The notes: a model not told the origin generated them from the sequence alone. Shown: positions 1-6,871, numbered from the stretch's first letter. The stretch is 9,635 bases of DNA from an uncultured bacterium (GCA_902826945.1 CADEGS010000171.1:1-9635), one strand, 5' to 3'. A program made the numbers and translations.

Positions 1-985
1 GCTCGCGCTCGGCGAAGCGCATGACCTTGTCCTCGATCGACGGGCAGTAGCGCGGCCCGACGCCGCGGATGCGTCCCGCGACCATCGGCGCGCGGTGGAT
101 GTTGGCGCGGATCGTCTCGTGCGCGCGCGCATTGGTGTGCGTGACGTGGCAGCGCACCTGCGGCAGCGCCGGGAAGCCTGCGCGCTCGGTGACGAACGAG
201 AAGGGCGCCGGCCGCGCGTCGCCCTCCTGCGGCTCGGTGCGCTCCCAGTCCACGCTGTCGTGCGCCAGGCGCGGCGGCGTGCCGGTCTTGAGCCGTCCGA
301 GCGGGAGCCCGAGCCGCGCGAGCTCGCCCGAGAGCCCGAGGCAGGCCGCCTCGCCGACGCGGCCGCCCGCGCTCTGGCTCTCGCCGGTGTGCATGACCGC
401 CTGCAGGAAGGTGCCGGTCGTCAGCACCACGGCGCGCGCGCGCAGCTCGCGCCCGTCGGCGAGGCGCGCACCCAGCACGCGCGCGGGCGCGCCGCCCGCC
501 GCCGGCTCGACCGCGAGGCCCTCGGCCGCGCCCTCGACGATCGCGACCCCGGGGCAGCCCTCGACCAGGCGCGTGACCTCCGCGCGGTAGCGGTGGCGGT
601 CCGCCTGCGCGCGCGGACCGCGCACGGCGTAGCCCTTGGCCGTGTTCAGCATCCGGAACTGGATGCCCGTGGCGTCGATCGCGCGTCCCATCGCGCCGCC
701 GAGCGCGTCCACCTCGCGCGCGAGCTGCCCCTTGCCGAGCCCGCCGACGGCGGGGTTGCAGCTCATCTCGCCGATCTTGGCGCGCGCGTGCGTGCACAGC
801 CCGACGCGCGCGCCCAGGCGCGCCGCGGCGAGCGCCGCCTCGACGCCCGCGTGCCCGCCGCCGACGACCAGCACGTCGAAGACGAGCGCCCCGCGCGGCG
901 CCGGCGCGGCGGGGCCCGGGGCGGGGTGCGCGTGCGCGCGCGGCGGCGCCGCGGCGCCGGGAGGGACGGGAGCGGACGCGTTCAC
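1..985 (-). CDS. mnmG: tRNA uridine-5-carboxymethylaminomethyl modification enzyme MnmG (GidA), N-terminal part
   Basis: MnmG is the FAD-dependent partner of MnmE. Together they install the 5-carboxymethylaminomethyl group on wobble U34 of certain tRNAs in the cytoplasm. The window holds the first 328 codons; the rest lies beyond the left edge. A dinucleotide-binding motif (VVGGGHAGVEAA) starts near residue 40. The family block around SCNPAVGGLGKG carries a conserved Cys at 76, followed by EVDALGG and RAQADRHRY. The GidA signature GPRYCPSIEDKV near residue 310 carries the second conserved Cys (314). I chose the GTG at 983-985 because it is the only standard start I found in frame ahead of the FAD motif. 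It gives an unusual Ala/Pro-rich extension of about 35 residues before the usual N-terminus. I see no clear Shine-Dalgarno. The gene is divergent from the plus-strand genes that follow. Family assignment is near certain; the exact start is less so. Confidence 0.96.
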   Translation of the reverse strand, partial: MNASAPVPPGAAAPPRAHAHPAPGPAAPAPRGALVFDVLVVGGGHAGVEAALAAARLGARVGLCTHARAKIGEMSCNPAVGGLGKGQLAREVDALGGAMGRAIDATGIQFRMLNTAKGYAVRGPRAQADRHRYRAEVTRLVEGCPGVAIVEGAAEGLAVEPAAGGAPARVLGARLADGRELRARAVVLTTGTFLQAVMHTGESQSAGGRVGEAACLGLSGELARLGLPLGRLKTGTPPRLAHDSVDWERTEPQEGDARPAPFSFVTERAGFPALPQVRCHVTHTNARAHETIRANIHRAPMVAGRIRGVGPRYCPSIEDKVMRFAERE

Positions 986-1108
986 GGCGACCCGACAAGA
1001 TGACCGCCGCCGCGCGCGGCGGCAACCGGCGTCGGGCTCCCGGGCGGCGCTCCGCCGCGGCCCGCCGCGCCTCAACATCGCCCGCGCGCCGCGCCGATAC
1101 CCCGCCCG
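986..1108. promoter_or_regulatory. divergent intergenic region between mnmG and the small plus-strand ORF
   Basis: This 123-bp stretch separates two outward-reading genes and so should hold both promoters. It contains a perfect 18-bp palindrome at 1006-1023. On the plus strand TCAACA (1072-1077) and GATACC (1096-1101) are 18 bp apart, a weak match to a -35/-10 pair. It would place the transcript start at or next to the GTG at 1109. No Shine-Dalgarno is seen before either start codon. The promoter reading is inference; the position between divergent genes is what the sequence shows. Confidence 0.3.
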
Positions 1109-1294
1109 GTGCACTCCTGGATCTTCCGCAACCGCCGCCGCCTCGAGGCGATCTACGAGGGCGCGGGCCGGCGCCCGGCGCCGCCGGCCGTGCTGCCCGC
1201 GCCCGCGCGCCCCGCCGCCCGGCGCGCGGCGGGCGAGCGGCCGCGGCTGTGCGTCGTCGAGCTCATCCCGCGCTCGCGCCGGGCCGCGGCCTAG
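1109..1294 (+). CDS. small arginine-rich hypothetical protein (61 aa)
   Basis: I do not recognise this ORF. It starts at GTG and ends at TAG 1292-1294. The N-terminal 18 residues (W4, I5, F6, RNRRRLE, IYEG) look like a basic amphipathic segment. The middle is low-complexity Ala/Pro/Arg, and the last third has a hydrophobic strand-like LCVVELIP followed by RSRR. Structured-looking ends around a composition-driven linker favour a real short protein over a random frame. The only competing frames are shadows. It has no visible ribosome site and sits just upstream of, and in frame with, the HEAT/TPR gene, from which one TAG and nine further bases separate it. It could also be the remnant N-terminus of a longer protein joined to that gene. 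Confidence 0.45.
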   Translation: MHSWIFRNRRRLEAIYEGAGRRPAPPAVLPAPARPAARRAAGERPRLCVVELIPRSRRAAA

Positions 1295-1297
1295 ACT
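1292..1297 (+). promoter_or_regulatory. putative -10 box TAGACT for a leaderless HEAT/TPR transcript
   Basis: TAGACT fits the TANNNT -10 pattern. It ends six bases before the GTG at 1304, the spacing known for leaderless promoters in several high-GC bacteria. The box overlaps the TAG stop of the preceding small ORF. No convincing -35 is visible about 17 bp upstream, and no Shine-Dalgarno precedes the GTG, which agrees with a leaderless message. This rests on one short motif and is an inference. Confidence 0.35.
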
Positions 1298-1303
1298 CTG
1301 GGC

Positions 1304-2587
1304 GTGCTCGCCCACGCCCTCGCCTGGCTCGCCCTCGCGGCGGCCGCCGCGCCCGACCGCTCGCTCGAGGACCTGATCCGCCGCCTGCGGGCCGGCGCGG
1401 AGGCCAGCCAGGCCGAGCTCCAGCCGCGCATCGAGCGCATCGTCGGCGGCCTCGAGGCGCTCGCGCAGCCGCCCGCGCCCGAGCTCCTGGCCGCGCTGCA
1501 GGCGGAGCTCGACGCGCTCGGCGGCGAGGCCAGCGTGCTGCTCGTCGCCTGGCTCGACCCCGGCGCCGCCCCCGCGCCGGCGGCGGCCTTCCGCGCCGAG
1601 CAGATCGCGGACGCCCTCGCGCGCCGCGAGCTGGCGCCGCTCGACCTGCGCCTGGTCGAGCTCACGCGCGCGGGCAGCACGCTCGGGCGACGCAACGCCG
1701 CGCGCCTGCTCGGCGTGGCCGGGACGCCGGCGGCGCTGGCGCGCCTGCACGAGCTCTTCGACGGCCCGGCGCCGGAGCTGCGGCGCATCGCCGCCCCCGC
1801 GCTGGCGATCGCCGGCGCGGGCGAGGACCGCGGCGCGCGCGCCGCGTTCCTCGAGCGCGCGCTCTCCGACCCCGACCCCGAGCTGGTCGGCGCCGTCGTG
1901 CAGGCCCTGGCGGCGCACCCCGACGCCAGCGCGCGCGGCGCGCTCGCGGGCCTCCTCGAGCGGCCCGCCGCGGCGGCGCCGTGGATCGAGCCGATCCTCG
2001 CCTCGCTCGCCGCGCTGGCGCCGCTCCCCGAGGACGACCTGGCGCGCCTGGTCGGCGTCGCGCTCGACGAGCGCTGGCCGCGCGAGGCGCGCGCGCGCGT
2101 GCTCGAGTCGCTGGCGCGCTCGCACGCGCCGCTCCCGCGCGGGCAGGAGAAGCGCATCGAGGCGCTCGCGCGCGAGGCGGACGCGCCGCTGCGCGAGCCG
2201 GCGCTCCTGTGCCTGGCGCGCCTGGGCGACCGCTCCGCGCGGCGCGAGATCCTGCGCATCCACGACGACCTGGTGGCGAAGAACGACCGCTGGCCGCCGG
2301 CCTACCAGCGCCGCGCCGAGGCCTGGCTCTCGATCGGCGAGCCGCGCAACGCCGCGCAGGACTACCGCCGCGCGATCGACCTCGTGCGCGCCCAGGGGCG
2401 CCAGCCGGGGAGCGAGCTGTGGATCGCGCTGGCGCGCTCGTACCTGCGCGACGGGCGCGCGGCGCAGGCCTACGAGGCGCTGCTCGAAGGCCGCGTGACG
2501 CCGGCGGAGCTGGCGCCGCTCGCCGCCGAGGCCGACTTCCGTCCGCTGCGCGAGCACCCGCGTTACGGGCGGGTCTTCTCGGGCTGA
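1304..2587 (+). CDS. exported HEAT/TPR repeat protein
   Basis: This 427-residue protein is almost wholly alpha-helical repeat. Residues 1-16 form a short hydrophobic segment ending in AAAAA-P, a likely signal peptide though its n-region lacks Lys or Arg. Residues about 112-320 contain HEAT-like helix pairs, for example RRNAARLLGVAG, ELRRIAAPALAIAG and ELVGAVVQALA. Residues about 330-400 look like TPRs (AYQRRAEAWLSIGE, ELWIALARSYLRDGR, AQAYEALLEG). The C-terminus, DFRPLREHPRYGRVF, is the kind of ending common on TPR proteins. Such proteins are usually interaction scaffolds in the periplasm or at a membrane; no catalytic motif is seen and no specific role can be given. The GTG at 1304 is the first start after the in-frame TAG at 1292. 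The gene converges on the wzc-like gene with a 14-bp gap and is probably not part of that operon. Confidence 0.8.
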   Translation: MLAHALAWLALAAAAAPDRSLEDLIRRLRAGAEASQAELQPRIERIVGGLEALAQPPAPELLAALQAELDALGGEASVLLVAWLDPGAAPAPAAAFRAEQIADALARRELAPLDLRLVELTRAGSTLGRRNAARLLGVAGTPAALARLHELFDGPAPELRRIAAPALAIAGAGEDRGARAAFLERALSDPDPELVGAVVQALAAHPDASARGALAGLLERPAAAAPWIEPILASLAALAPLPEDDLARLVGVALDERWPREARARVLESLARSHAPLPRGQEKRIEALAREADAPLREPALLCLARLGDRSARREILRIHDDLVAKNDRWPPAYQRRAEAWLSIGEPRNAAQDYRRAIDLVRAQGRQPGSELWIALARSYLRDGRAAQAYEALLEGRVTPAELAPLAAEADFRPLREHPRYGRVFSG

Positions 2588-2605
2588 GCCGTCCGGGTCG
2601 CTCAG
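2584..2605. terminator. possible shared hairpin between convergent genes
   Basis: CTGAGC at 2584-2589 and GCTCAG at 2600-2605 form a perfect 6-bp inverted repeat around a 10-nt loop. Each arm contains the stop codon of one of the two convergent genes. There is no T-tract on either side, so it is not a classical intrinsic terminator. Part of the symmetry comes simply from two facing TGA stops. Confidence 0.2.
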
Positions 2606-4917
2606 ACGCCGACCAGCACCGTCCCGAGCACGCGCGCGCCCGCCGCGCGCAGGCCGTCCGCGGCGAGCGCCACGTCGCGCTCGGCGGTGCGGCCGTAGCG
2701 CCCGACGAGGAGCGTCCCGTCGCACCAGGCCGCGACGGCGAGCGCCAGCGCGCTCTCGGAGAGCGGAGCGGTGTCGACGAGCACCCACTCGTGCTCCTGC
2801 GCCAGGCGCCCGAGCGCGGCGCGCCCGCGGCGGCCGGCGAGCTCGTCCGCCAGCCCGGCGTGCAGCGTGTCGGCGGCGAGGAACGAGAGGTGCTCCTCGC
2901 CCGAGTCGAGCGCGGCCTCGTCGGCGCCGCTCAGGACGGCGGCCAGCCCCGCCGCCAGGTCGCGCTCGAACCAGCGCGCCTGCACGGAGGCGGCGTCGTC
3001 GGCGTCCACGAGCAAGACGCGCGCGCCGGTGCGCGCCAGCGCCAGCGCCAGGTTCGCGGCCACGCCCGAGCGGCCCTCGCCGGCGCCGGAGGAGACGATC
3101 GCCACGCGCCGCGGCGCGCTCGCGCCCGAGAGCGCGTGCTCGAGCGCCGCGCGCAGCGCGCGCACGGCGCGCGCCGCCGCGCCGCCGGGGTCGGCGCGCA
3201 CGAAGAGCGGCTCGCGCGCGCCCTCGCGCTCGCGCGGCAGCTCGCCGAGGGGCGGCGCGCCGGCCGCCAGCGCCAGCTGCGCGGCGGTCGTGAGCGGGCG
3301 GCGCGCCTCGCGCGCGAACGACCAGACCACGCCGACGACGAGGCCCAGCACGCAGCCCAGCGCCAGGTTCACGGCCAGGCGCGGCGAGGAGCGCTTGCGC
3401 GGCGCCAGCGCGCTCTCGATCACCTCGACCGCCGGCACCGCGGTCGCCTCGCGGATCTTCGCCTCCTGCATCTGGCCGACGAGCAGCAGGTAGATCTGGC
3501 TGAAGGCCTCGACCTTGCGCTGGAAGCGCAGGAGCTCGATCTGCGCCTCGGGCAGGCCCTCGAGCTGGCCCAGGTAGCGTCGCTGGATCGAGTCGAGGTC
3601 CTGGCCCAGCCGGCGCTCGGCCTGCACGCGCGCCGCCAGCGTGGCGCGCAGCGCGGCGACGCGCTCCAGGACGACGGCGCGCGCCTCGCGCAGCGCGGGC
3701 CAGTCGTCGTTGTAGAGCGCCTCCAGCCCGCGCTGGCGCGCCAGCAGCGCGGAGAGCGGCTCGGCGGGCGGCGCGTCGGAGGTCAGCACGGCCTCCAGCC
3801 CGGCCAGCTCGCGCACCGAGATCTCTCCCGCGTCGTAGCGCCCCAGGAACTCCTCGGTGGCCGTCGAGGAGAGCTCGAGACGCGCGCGCTCGAGGTCGAT
3901 CTCGGCCAGCTTCTCGACCACCTTCCCGGCGCTGTCGGGCAGGGCCAGCACGCCGACCTCGCGCCCCAGGCGCGCCAGGTCCTCCTCGGCCGAGGCCAGC
4001 TCGGTGCGCACGCGCTCGATCTCGCCCGCCAGGAACTCGGTCGGCCGGCCGGCGCGCGCGGCGATGCGGCGCTTGTTGTGCGCCAGGTAGGCCTGCACGA
4101 GCGCGTTGACCGTGGCGGCCGAGCGCTCGGCGTCGGCGTCGGGGTAGGCGATGCGCAGCACGTTCGAGCCGCGCTCGGCCTCCTTGACCTCGAGCGCCTC
4201 GAGGAAGTCCTCGACGGTCTTCTGCAGCGTGCCGACCGTGACGCGGAACGAGCGCCCGACCAGCGCCTCGGGCGCGACGTCGCTGGCGAGCACCAGCCGC
4301 GCGCTCTCGTAGGCGAGCTCCTCGCCCGGCCGCCAGGCCATGCGCGCGGGGCGGCGGTCGAGCCAGCGGTCGAGCGCGAGCTCCACCTCGCCCGCGGCCG
4401 GGAAGCGCACCACGAGCGGGTCCTCGAAGTCCTCGGGGAACTCCCAGCGCACGACCGAGACCGAGAGCGTGCCCGCGGGATCGGGCTCGCCGGCGACGCG
4501 CCGCAGCGCGACCTTCCAGAGCGACTGCAGCGCGAGGTCGTCCACGCGCGCGAGCAGGTTCAGCCCGACGTCGGGCGCGACCTCGTCGAGCCCCCTCGGC
4601 AGCACCACGCTCGTCACGACCGGGCGCGAGGTCAGGACCTCGACCTCCGAGGCGGTCGGCGGCGCCGCGCCGACCAGCGTGGAGAGGCCCGCGGGAAGCT
4701 GCGCCAGGGCCGAGACGATGCTCCCGCCCTGCCCCTGGTCCTCGAGCAGGACGCGCGCCGCGGCGACGTACACCGGCGTCAGGAAGAGCGACACGCCGAC
4801 CGCCAGCGCGCCGCCGCCGAGCGCGCACAGGACGAGCGCCCGGGCGTGCCGGCGCAGCCCCGCCAGGAGGTCGGAGAGCGTCAGCGCGCTCTCGCCGCGC
4901 TCGTCCGTCCCGTTCAG
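2602..4917 (-). CDS. Wzc-like chain-length regulator with degenerate BY-kinase domain
   Basis: This 771-residue inner-membrane protein belongs to the Wzz/BY-kinase family that controls polysaccharide chain length with Wza. A Wzz N-terminal domain lies at about 12-100, with a first membrane helix at about 27-47 followed by TPVYVAAARVLLED. A long periplasmic part with coiled coil spans about 290-480. A GNVR-type segment (about 463-505) and Pro-containing stretch precede the second helix (about 514-534). A P-loop ATPase domain follows: SSGAGEGRSG (609-618), Walker A' LLVDADD (D638, D640) and Walker B VLVDTAPL (D715). The family P-loop is normally GEGKST; here Arg616 and Gly618 replace Lys and Thr. 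The protein stops right after VLVGV, without the usual tyrosine-rich tail, so kinase activity is doubtful. There is no ATG, GTG or TTG at a sensible place. CTG 4915-4917, in a CTGA overlap with the wza-like stop and behind GGAG, is the best start. Confidence 0.88.
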   Translation of the reverse strand: MNGTDERGESALTLSDLLAGLRRHARALVLCALGGGALAVGVSLFLTPVYVAAARVLLEDQGQGGSIVSALAQLPAGLSTLVGAAPPTASEVEVLTSRPVVTSVVLPRGLDEVAPDVGLNLLARVDDLALQSLWKVALRRVAGEPDPAGTLSVSVVRWEFPEDFEDPLVVRFPAAGEVELALDRWLDRRPARMAWRPGEELAYESARLVLASDVAPEALVGRSFRVTVGTLQKTVEDFLEALEVKEAERGSNVLRIAYPDADAERSAATVNALVQAYLAHNKRRIAARAGRPTEFLAGEIERVRTELASAEEDLARLGREVGVLALPDSAGKVVEKLAEIDLERARLELSSTATEEFLGRYDAGEISVRELAGLEAVLTSDAPPAEPLSALLARQRGLEALYNDDWPALREARAVVLERVAALRATLAARVQAERRLGQDLDSIQRRYLGQLEGLPEAQIELLRFQRKVEAFSQIYLLLVGQMQEAKIREATAVPAVEVIESALAPRKRSSPRLAVNLALGCVLGLVVGVVWSFAREARRPLTTAAQLALAAGAPPLGELPREREGAREPLFVRADPGGAAARAVRALRAALEHALSGASAPRRVAIVSSGAGEGRSGVAANLALALARTGARVLLVDADDAASVQARWFERDLAAGLAAVLSGADEAALDSGEEHLSFLAADTLHAGLADELAGRRGRAALGRLAQEHEWVLVDTAPLSESALALAVAAWCDGTLLVGRYGRTAERDVALAADGLRAAGARVLGTVLVGV

Positions 4918-5642
4918 TTGATCTTCTCCAAGGTCGCGGCCTGGATCGCGAGCGAGAGCGGGATCGAGAAGGTCTGCAGCACCGGGATCAGCTCGCGCGC
5001 CGCCTCGCTCACGTCGGCCCAGCGCCGCCGGCCGACGAACAGCACGTCGCCCGGACCGACGCGCTGCGTCGCGAGCGGGTCGAGCCGGCTGGTGTCGAAC
5101 AGGACCAGGCTCGCCTGCTCCAGCGTCCCGTGCACCCAGGCCACCTGCTCGCGGTTGGCGAAGCTCGCCAGGCCGCCGCACTCCGCGATCGCCTCGAGCG
5201 GCGTCGTCGGCCGCGCCAGCACCTTGACGCCGGGATTCCGGACCTCGCCCAGCACCAGGTAGCGGTAGGCGTTCGGGCGCACGACGGCGACGTCCACGTG
5301 CGGCTCCTTGAGCCAGCGCCCGAGCGCCCGCTCGACCGTGCGCGCGACCTCGCGCGCGGTCTGTCCGGACACGGCGAGCGAGCCGACCAGGGGCAGCATC
5401 AGCGTGCCGTCGCCCTCGACCGGCGTGCCCGCCGTCTGCGCCTCGAAGAGCGCCGAGGAGAGCTCCGGATGGCCGAACACGTTCACGCGCAGGAGGTCGC
5501 CCGGGCCGACGCGATACTCCCAGGTGCCGAGCGCGACGGCCGTCGAGGCCTGCACGTCCGGCCGCTCCACGACCTCGGGCGGTCCCTGACAGGCGGCGAG
5601 CGCCGCGAGGAGCAGGGCGGCGATGCGGCGCGCCGCGCTCAT
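4914..5642 (-). CDS. Wza-type polysaccharide export lipoprotein
   Basis: This 242-residue protein is the predicted outer-membrane exit of the polysaccharide, working with the Wzc-like protein encoded next. The N-terminus is a lipoprotein signal with lipobox LAAC at 15-18. Gln at +2 is compatible with outer-membrane sorting. The poly-export domain begins YRVGPGDLLRVNVFGHPEL near residue 43 and continues through GDGTLMLPLVGSLAVSG and EPHVDVAVV. One SLBB-like domain follows (YRYLVLGEVRNPGVKVL, then PLEAIAECGGL and RVGPGDVLFVGRRR). The last 25 residues form a hydrophobic or amphipathic helix that could correspond to the Wza C-terminal helical barrel. The protein is short compared with E. coli Wza (about 380 aa) and has one SLBB unit rather than two. 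The ATG at 5640-5642 overlaps the upstream glycosyltransferase stop by 4 nt (ATGA), which implies translational coupling. Confidence 0.92.
   Translation of the reverse strand: MSAARRIAALLLAALAACQGPPEVVERPDVQASTAVALGTWEYRVGPGDLLRVNVFGHPELSSALFEAQTAGTPVEGDGTLMLPLVGSLAVSGQTAREVARTVERALGRWLKEPHVDVAVVRPNAYRYLVLGEVRNPGVKVLARPTTPLEAIAECGGLASFANREQVAWVHGTLEQASLVLFDTSRLDPLATQRVGPGDVLFVGRRRWADVSEAARELIPVLQTFSIPLSLAIQAATLEKIN
4926..4929 (-). promoter_or_regulatory. Shine-Dalgarno GGAG deciding a CTG start
   Basis: On the minus strand GGAG lies 8 nt before the CTG at 4915-4917, inside the last codons of the wza-like gene. This spacing is normal for ribosome binding. The other in-frame leucine codons, and the distant ATG at 5179-5181, would not give a family-like N-terminus with comparable support. 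Confidence 0.55.
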
Positions 5643-6871
5643 CCCGAGGCGCCGCGGCGCGCCGAGAGCGGGTGCGCCGCGGGCAGGAGCGGCGGCGGCT
5701 CGGCGCCCGCGCGCGCGGGGCGCGGCGCGCGCGCGCCCTCGCCGAGCAGCCGGCGGTAGTGCTCGAGGATCGCGCCGTTCACGACGGCGGCGGAGAAGCG
5801 CTCGAGCACCAGCGCGCGTCCGGCGGCGCCCATGCGCGCGCGCGTCGCCGGGTCCTCGAGCAGCGCGGCCAGCGCCTGCGCCAGCTCGGGCGGACGGCGC
5901 GGCGGGACGAGCAGCCCGTTCACGCCGTGGCGCACGATCTCGCGGCAGCCCGGCGTGTCGGTGGTGACGAGCGCGCGCGCGCTGGCGGCGGCCTCGATCA
6001 GCGCCAGCGGCACGCCCTCGCGGTAGTAGCTCGGCAGCGCCACGACGTGCGAGCGCGCCAGGAGCTCGGGCACGTCGTCGCGCCGCCCGAGCCAGCGCGC
6101 CAGGCCGCGCTCGTGCCAGCGCGCGAGGTCGCGCTCGCGCAGCGAGTCGGGGTTGTCCCCGTGCGGCTCGCCGGCGAGCTCGAGCGCGTGCGGCACGCCG
6201 CGCGCGCGCAAGAGCGCGCAGGCCTCGACGAGGTCCGCCACGCCCTTGCTGTGCAGCATGCGCGAGCAGAACAGGACGACCGGCACGCCGGGGCGCTCGT
6301 CCGAGGGACGGAAGCGCGCGGTGTCCACGCCCGATCCGTGCACGAGCGCGGCCTCGGCCGGGCGCACCAGGCCGAGCTCGCGGAAGAGGCGCTCGTCGTC
6401 GGGGTTCTGGAACAGGGCCAGCGAGCGCGGGCCGCCGGGCGAGGGGACGAGCGCTCGTCGGTAGGCGCGCTCGACCAGGCGCCGCGCCGGGCCGCGGCGG
6501 CCGCCCTCCTCCATGAAGAAGCGCCCCAGGCCGGTGACGGCGTTGACGACCGCCGGCACGCCCGCGCGGCGCGCGGCCAGCGAGCCGTAGACGATCGGCA
6601 GGAAGGAGACGTGGTGCGCGATGTCGGGACGCAGGCGGCGGTAGAGCCGCTCCAGGCGCCGCACCAGGGCCAGGTTGGCGAGCTGGCCGAGGACGTCGCG
6701 GCCGAAGCGCACGGGCTCGAAGGCGAAGCCCTCGGCCTCGATCGCCTCCTGCAGCGGACCGGCGCAGGTCGCGACGACGACGCTGCCGCCCGCGTCGCGC
6801 ACGGCGCGCGCGAGGCCCAGCCGGTGCGACCAGAAGAACCAGTCGTCCGTGACGAGGAAGAGGACCCGCAC
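5639..6871 (-). CDS. GT4-family glycosyltransferase
   Basis: This 410-residue GT-B fold glycosyltransferase probably transfers a sugar onto the growing lipid-linked repeat unit at the cytoplasmic face of the inner membrane. The N-terminus VLFLVTDDWFFWSHRLGLA is typical of the Glyco_trans_4-like domain. NAVTGLGRFF and FQNPDDERLF also fit this domain. The C-terminal half has LFCSRMLHSKGVADLVEA, then the EX7E motif (E285 and E293 in YYREGVPLALIEAA), followed by TTDTPGCREIV and GVNGLLVPP. That pattern resembles the WbnH/PglA-like subgroup of GT4; the donor sugar cannot be read from sequence. The last 35 residues are a Pro/Ala/Arg-rich tail. The start is GTG at 6869-6871 with only a weak purine stretch upstream. 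It lies 63 bp after asnB and overlaps the wza-like gene by 4 nt. Confidence 0.92.
   Translation of the reverse strand: MRVLFLVTDDWFFWSHRLGLARAVRDAGGSVVVATCAGPLQEAIEAEGFAFEPVRFGRDVLGQLANLALVRRLERLYRRLRPDIAHHVSFLPIVYGSLAARRAGVPAVVNAVTGLGRFFMEEGGRRGPARRLVERAYRRALVPSPGGPRSLALFQNPDDERLFRELGLVRPAEAALVHGSGVDTARFRPSDERPGVPVVLFCSRMLHSKGVADLVEACALLRARGVPHALELAGEPHGDNPDSLRERDLARWHERGLARWLGRRDDVPELLARSHVVALPSYYREGVPLALIEAAASARALVTTDTPGCREIVRHGVNGLLVPPRRPPELAQALAALLEDPATRARMGAAGRALVLERFSAAVVNGAILEHYRRLLGEGARAPRPARAGAEPPPLLPAAHPLSARRGASG

Noticed and set aside
95..1003. 302-codon open frame on the plus strand
   Set aside because: It is antisense to mnmG, whose minus-strand frame has clear family signatures.
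2593..2900. possible frameshift that removed the tyrosine tail of the wzc-like protein
   Set aside because: Reading past the stop at 2602 in its own frame gives no tyrosine-rich sequence, only the antisense of the neighbouring gene, so the short C-terminus appears genuine.
4918..5181. 88-codon N-terminal extension of the wzc-like gene from the ATG at 5179-5181
   Set aside because: The extension would lie wholly inside the wza-like gene and is a Pro/Arg/Gly-rich shadow translation unlike any Wzz N-terminus. A start at the CTGA overlap fits better.
1000..5262. 1420-codon open frame on the plus strand
   Set aside because: It runs through part of the HEAT/TPR gene in another frame and antisense to the whole wzc-like gene. 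Its product is Arg/Ala/Gly-rich without any domain, as expected from an antisense shadow at very high G+C.
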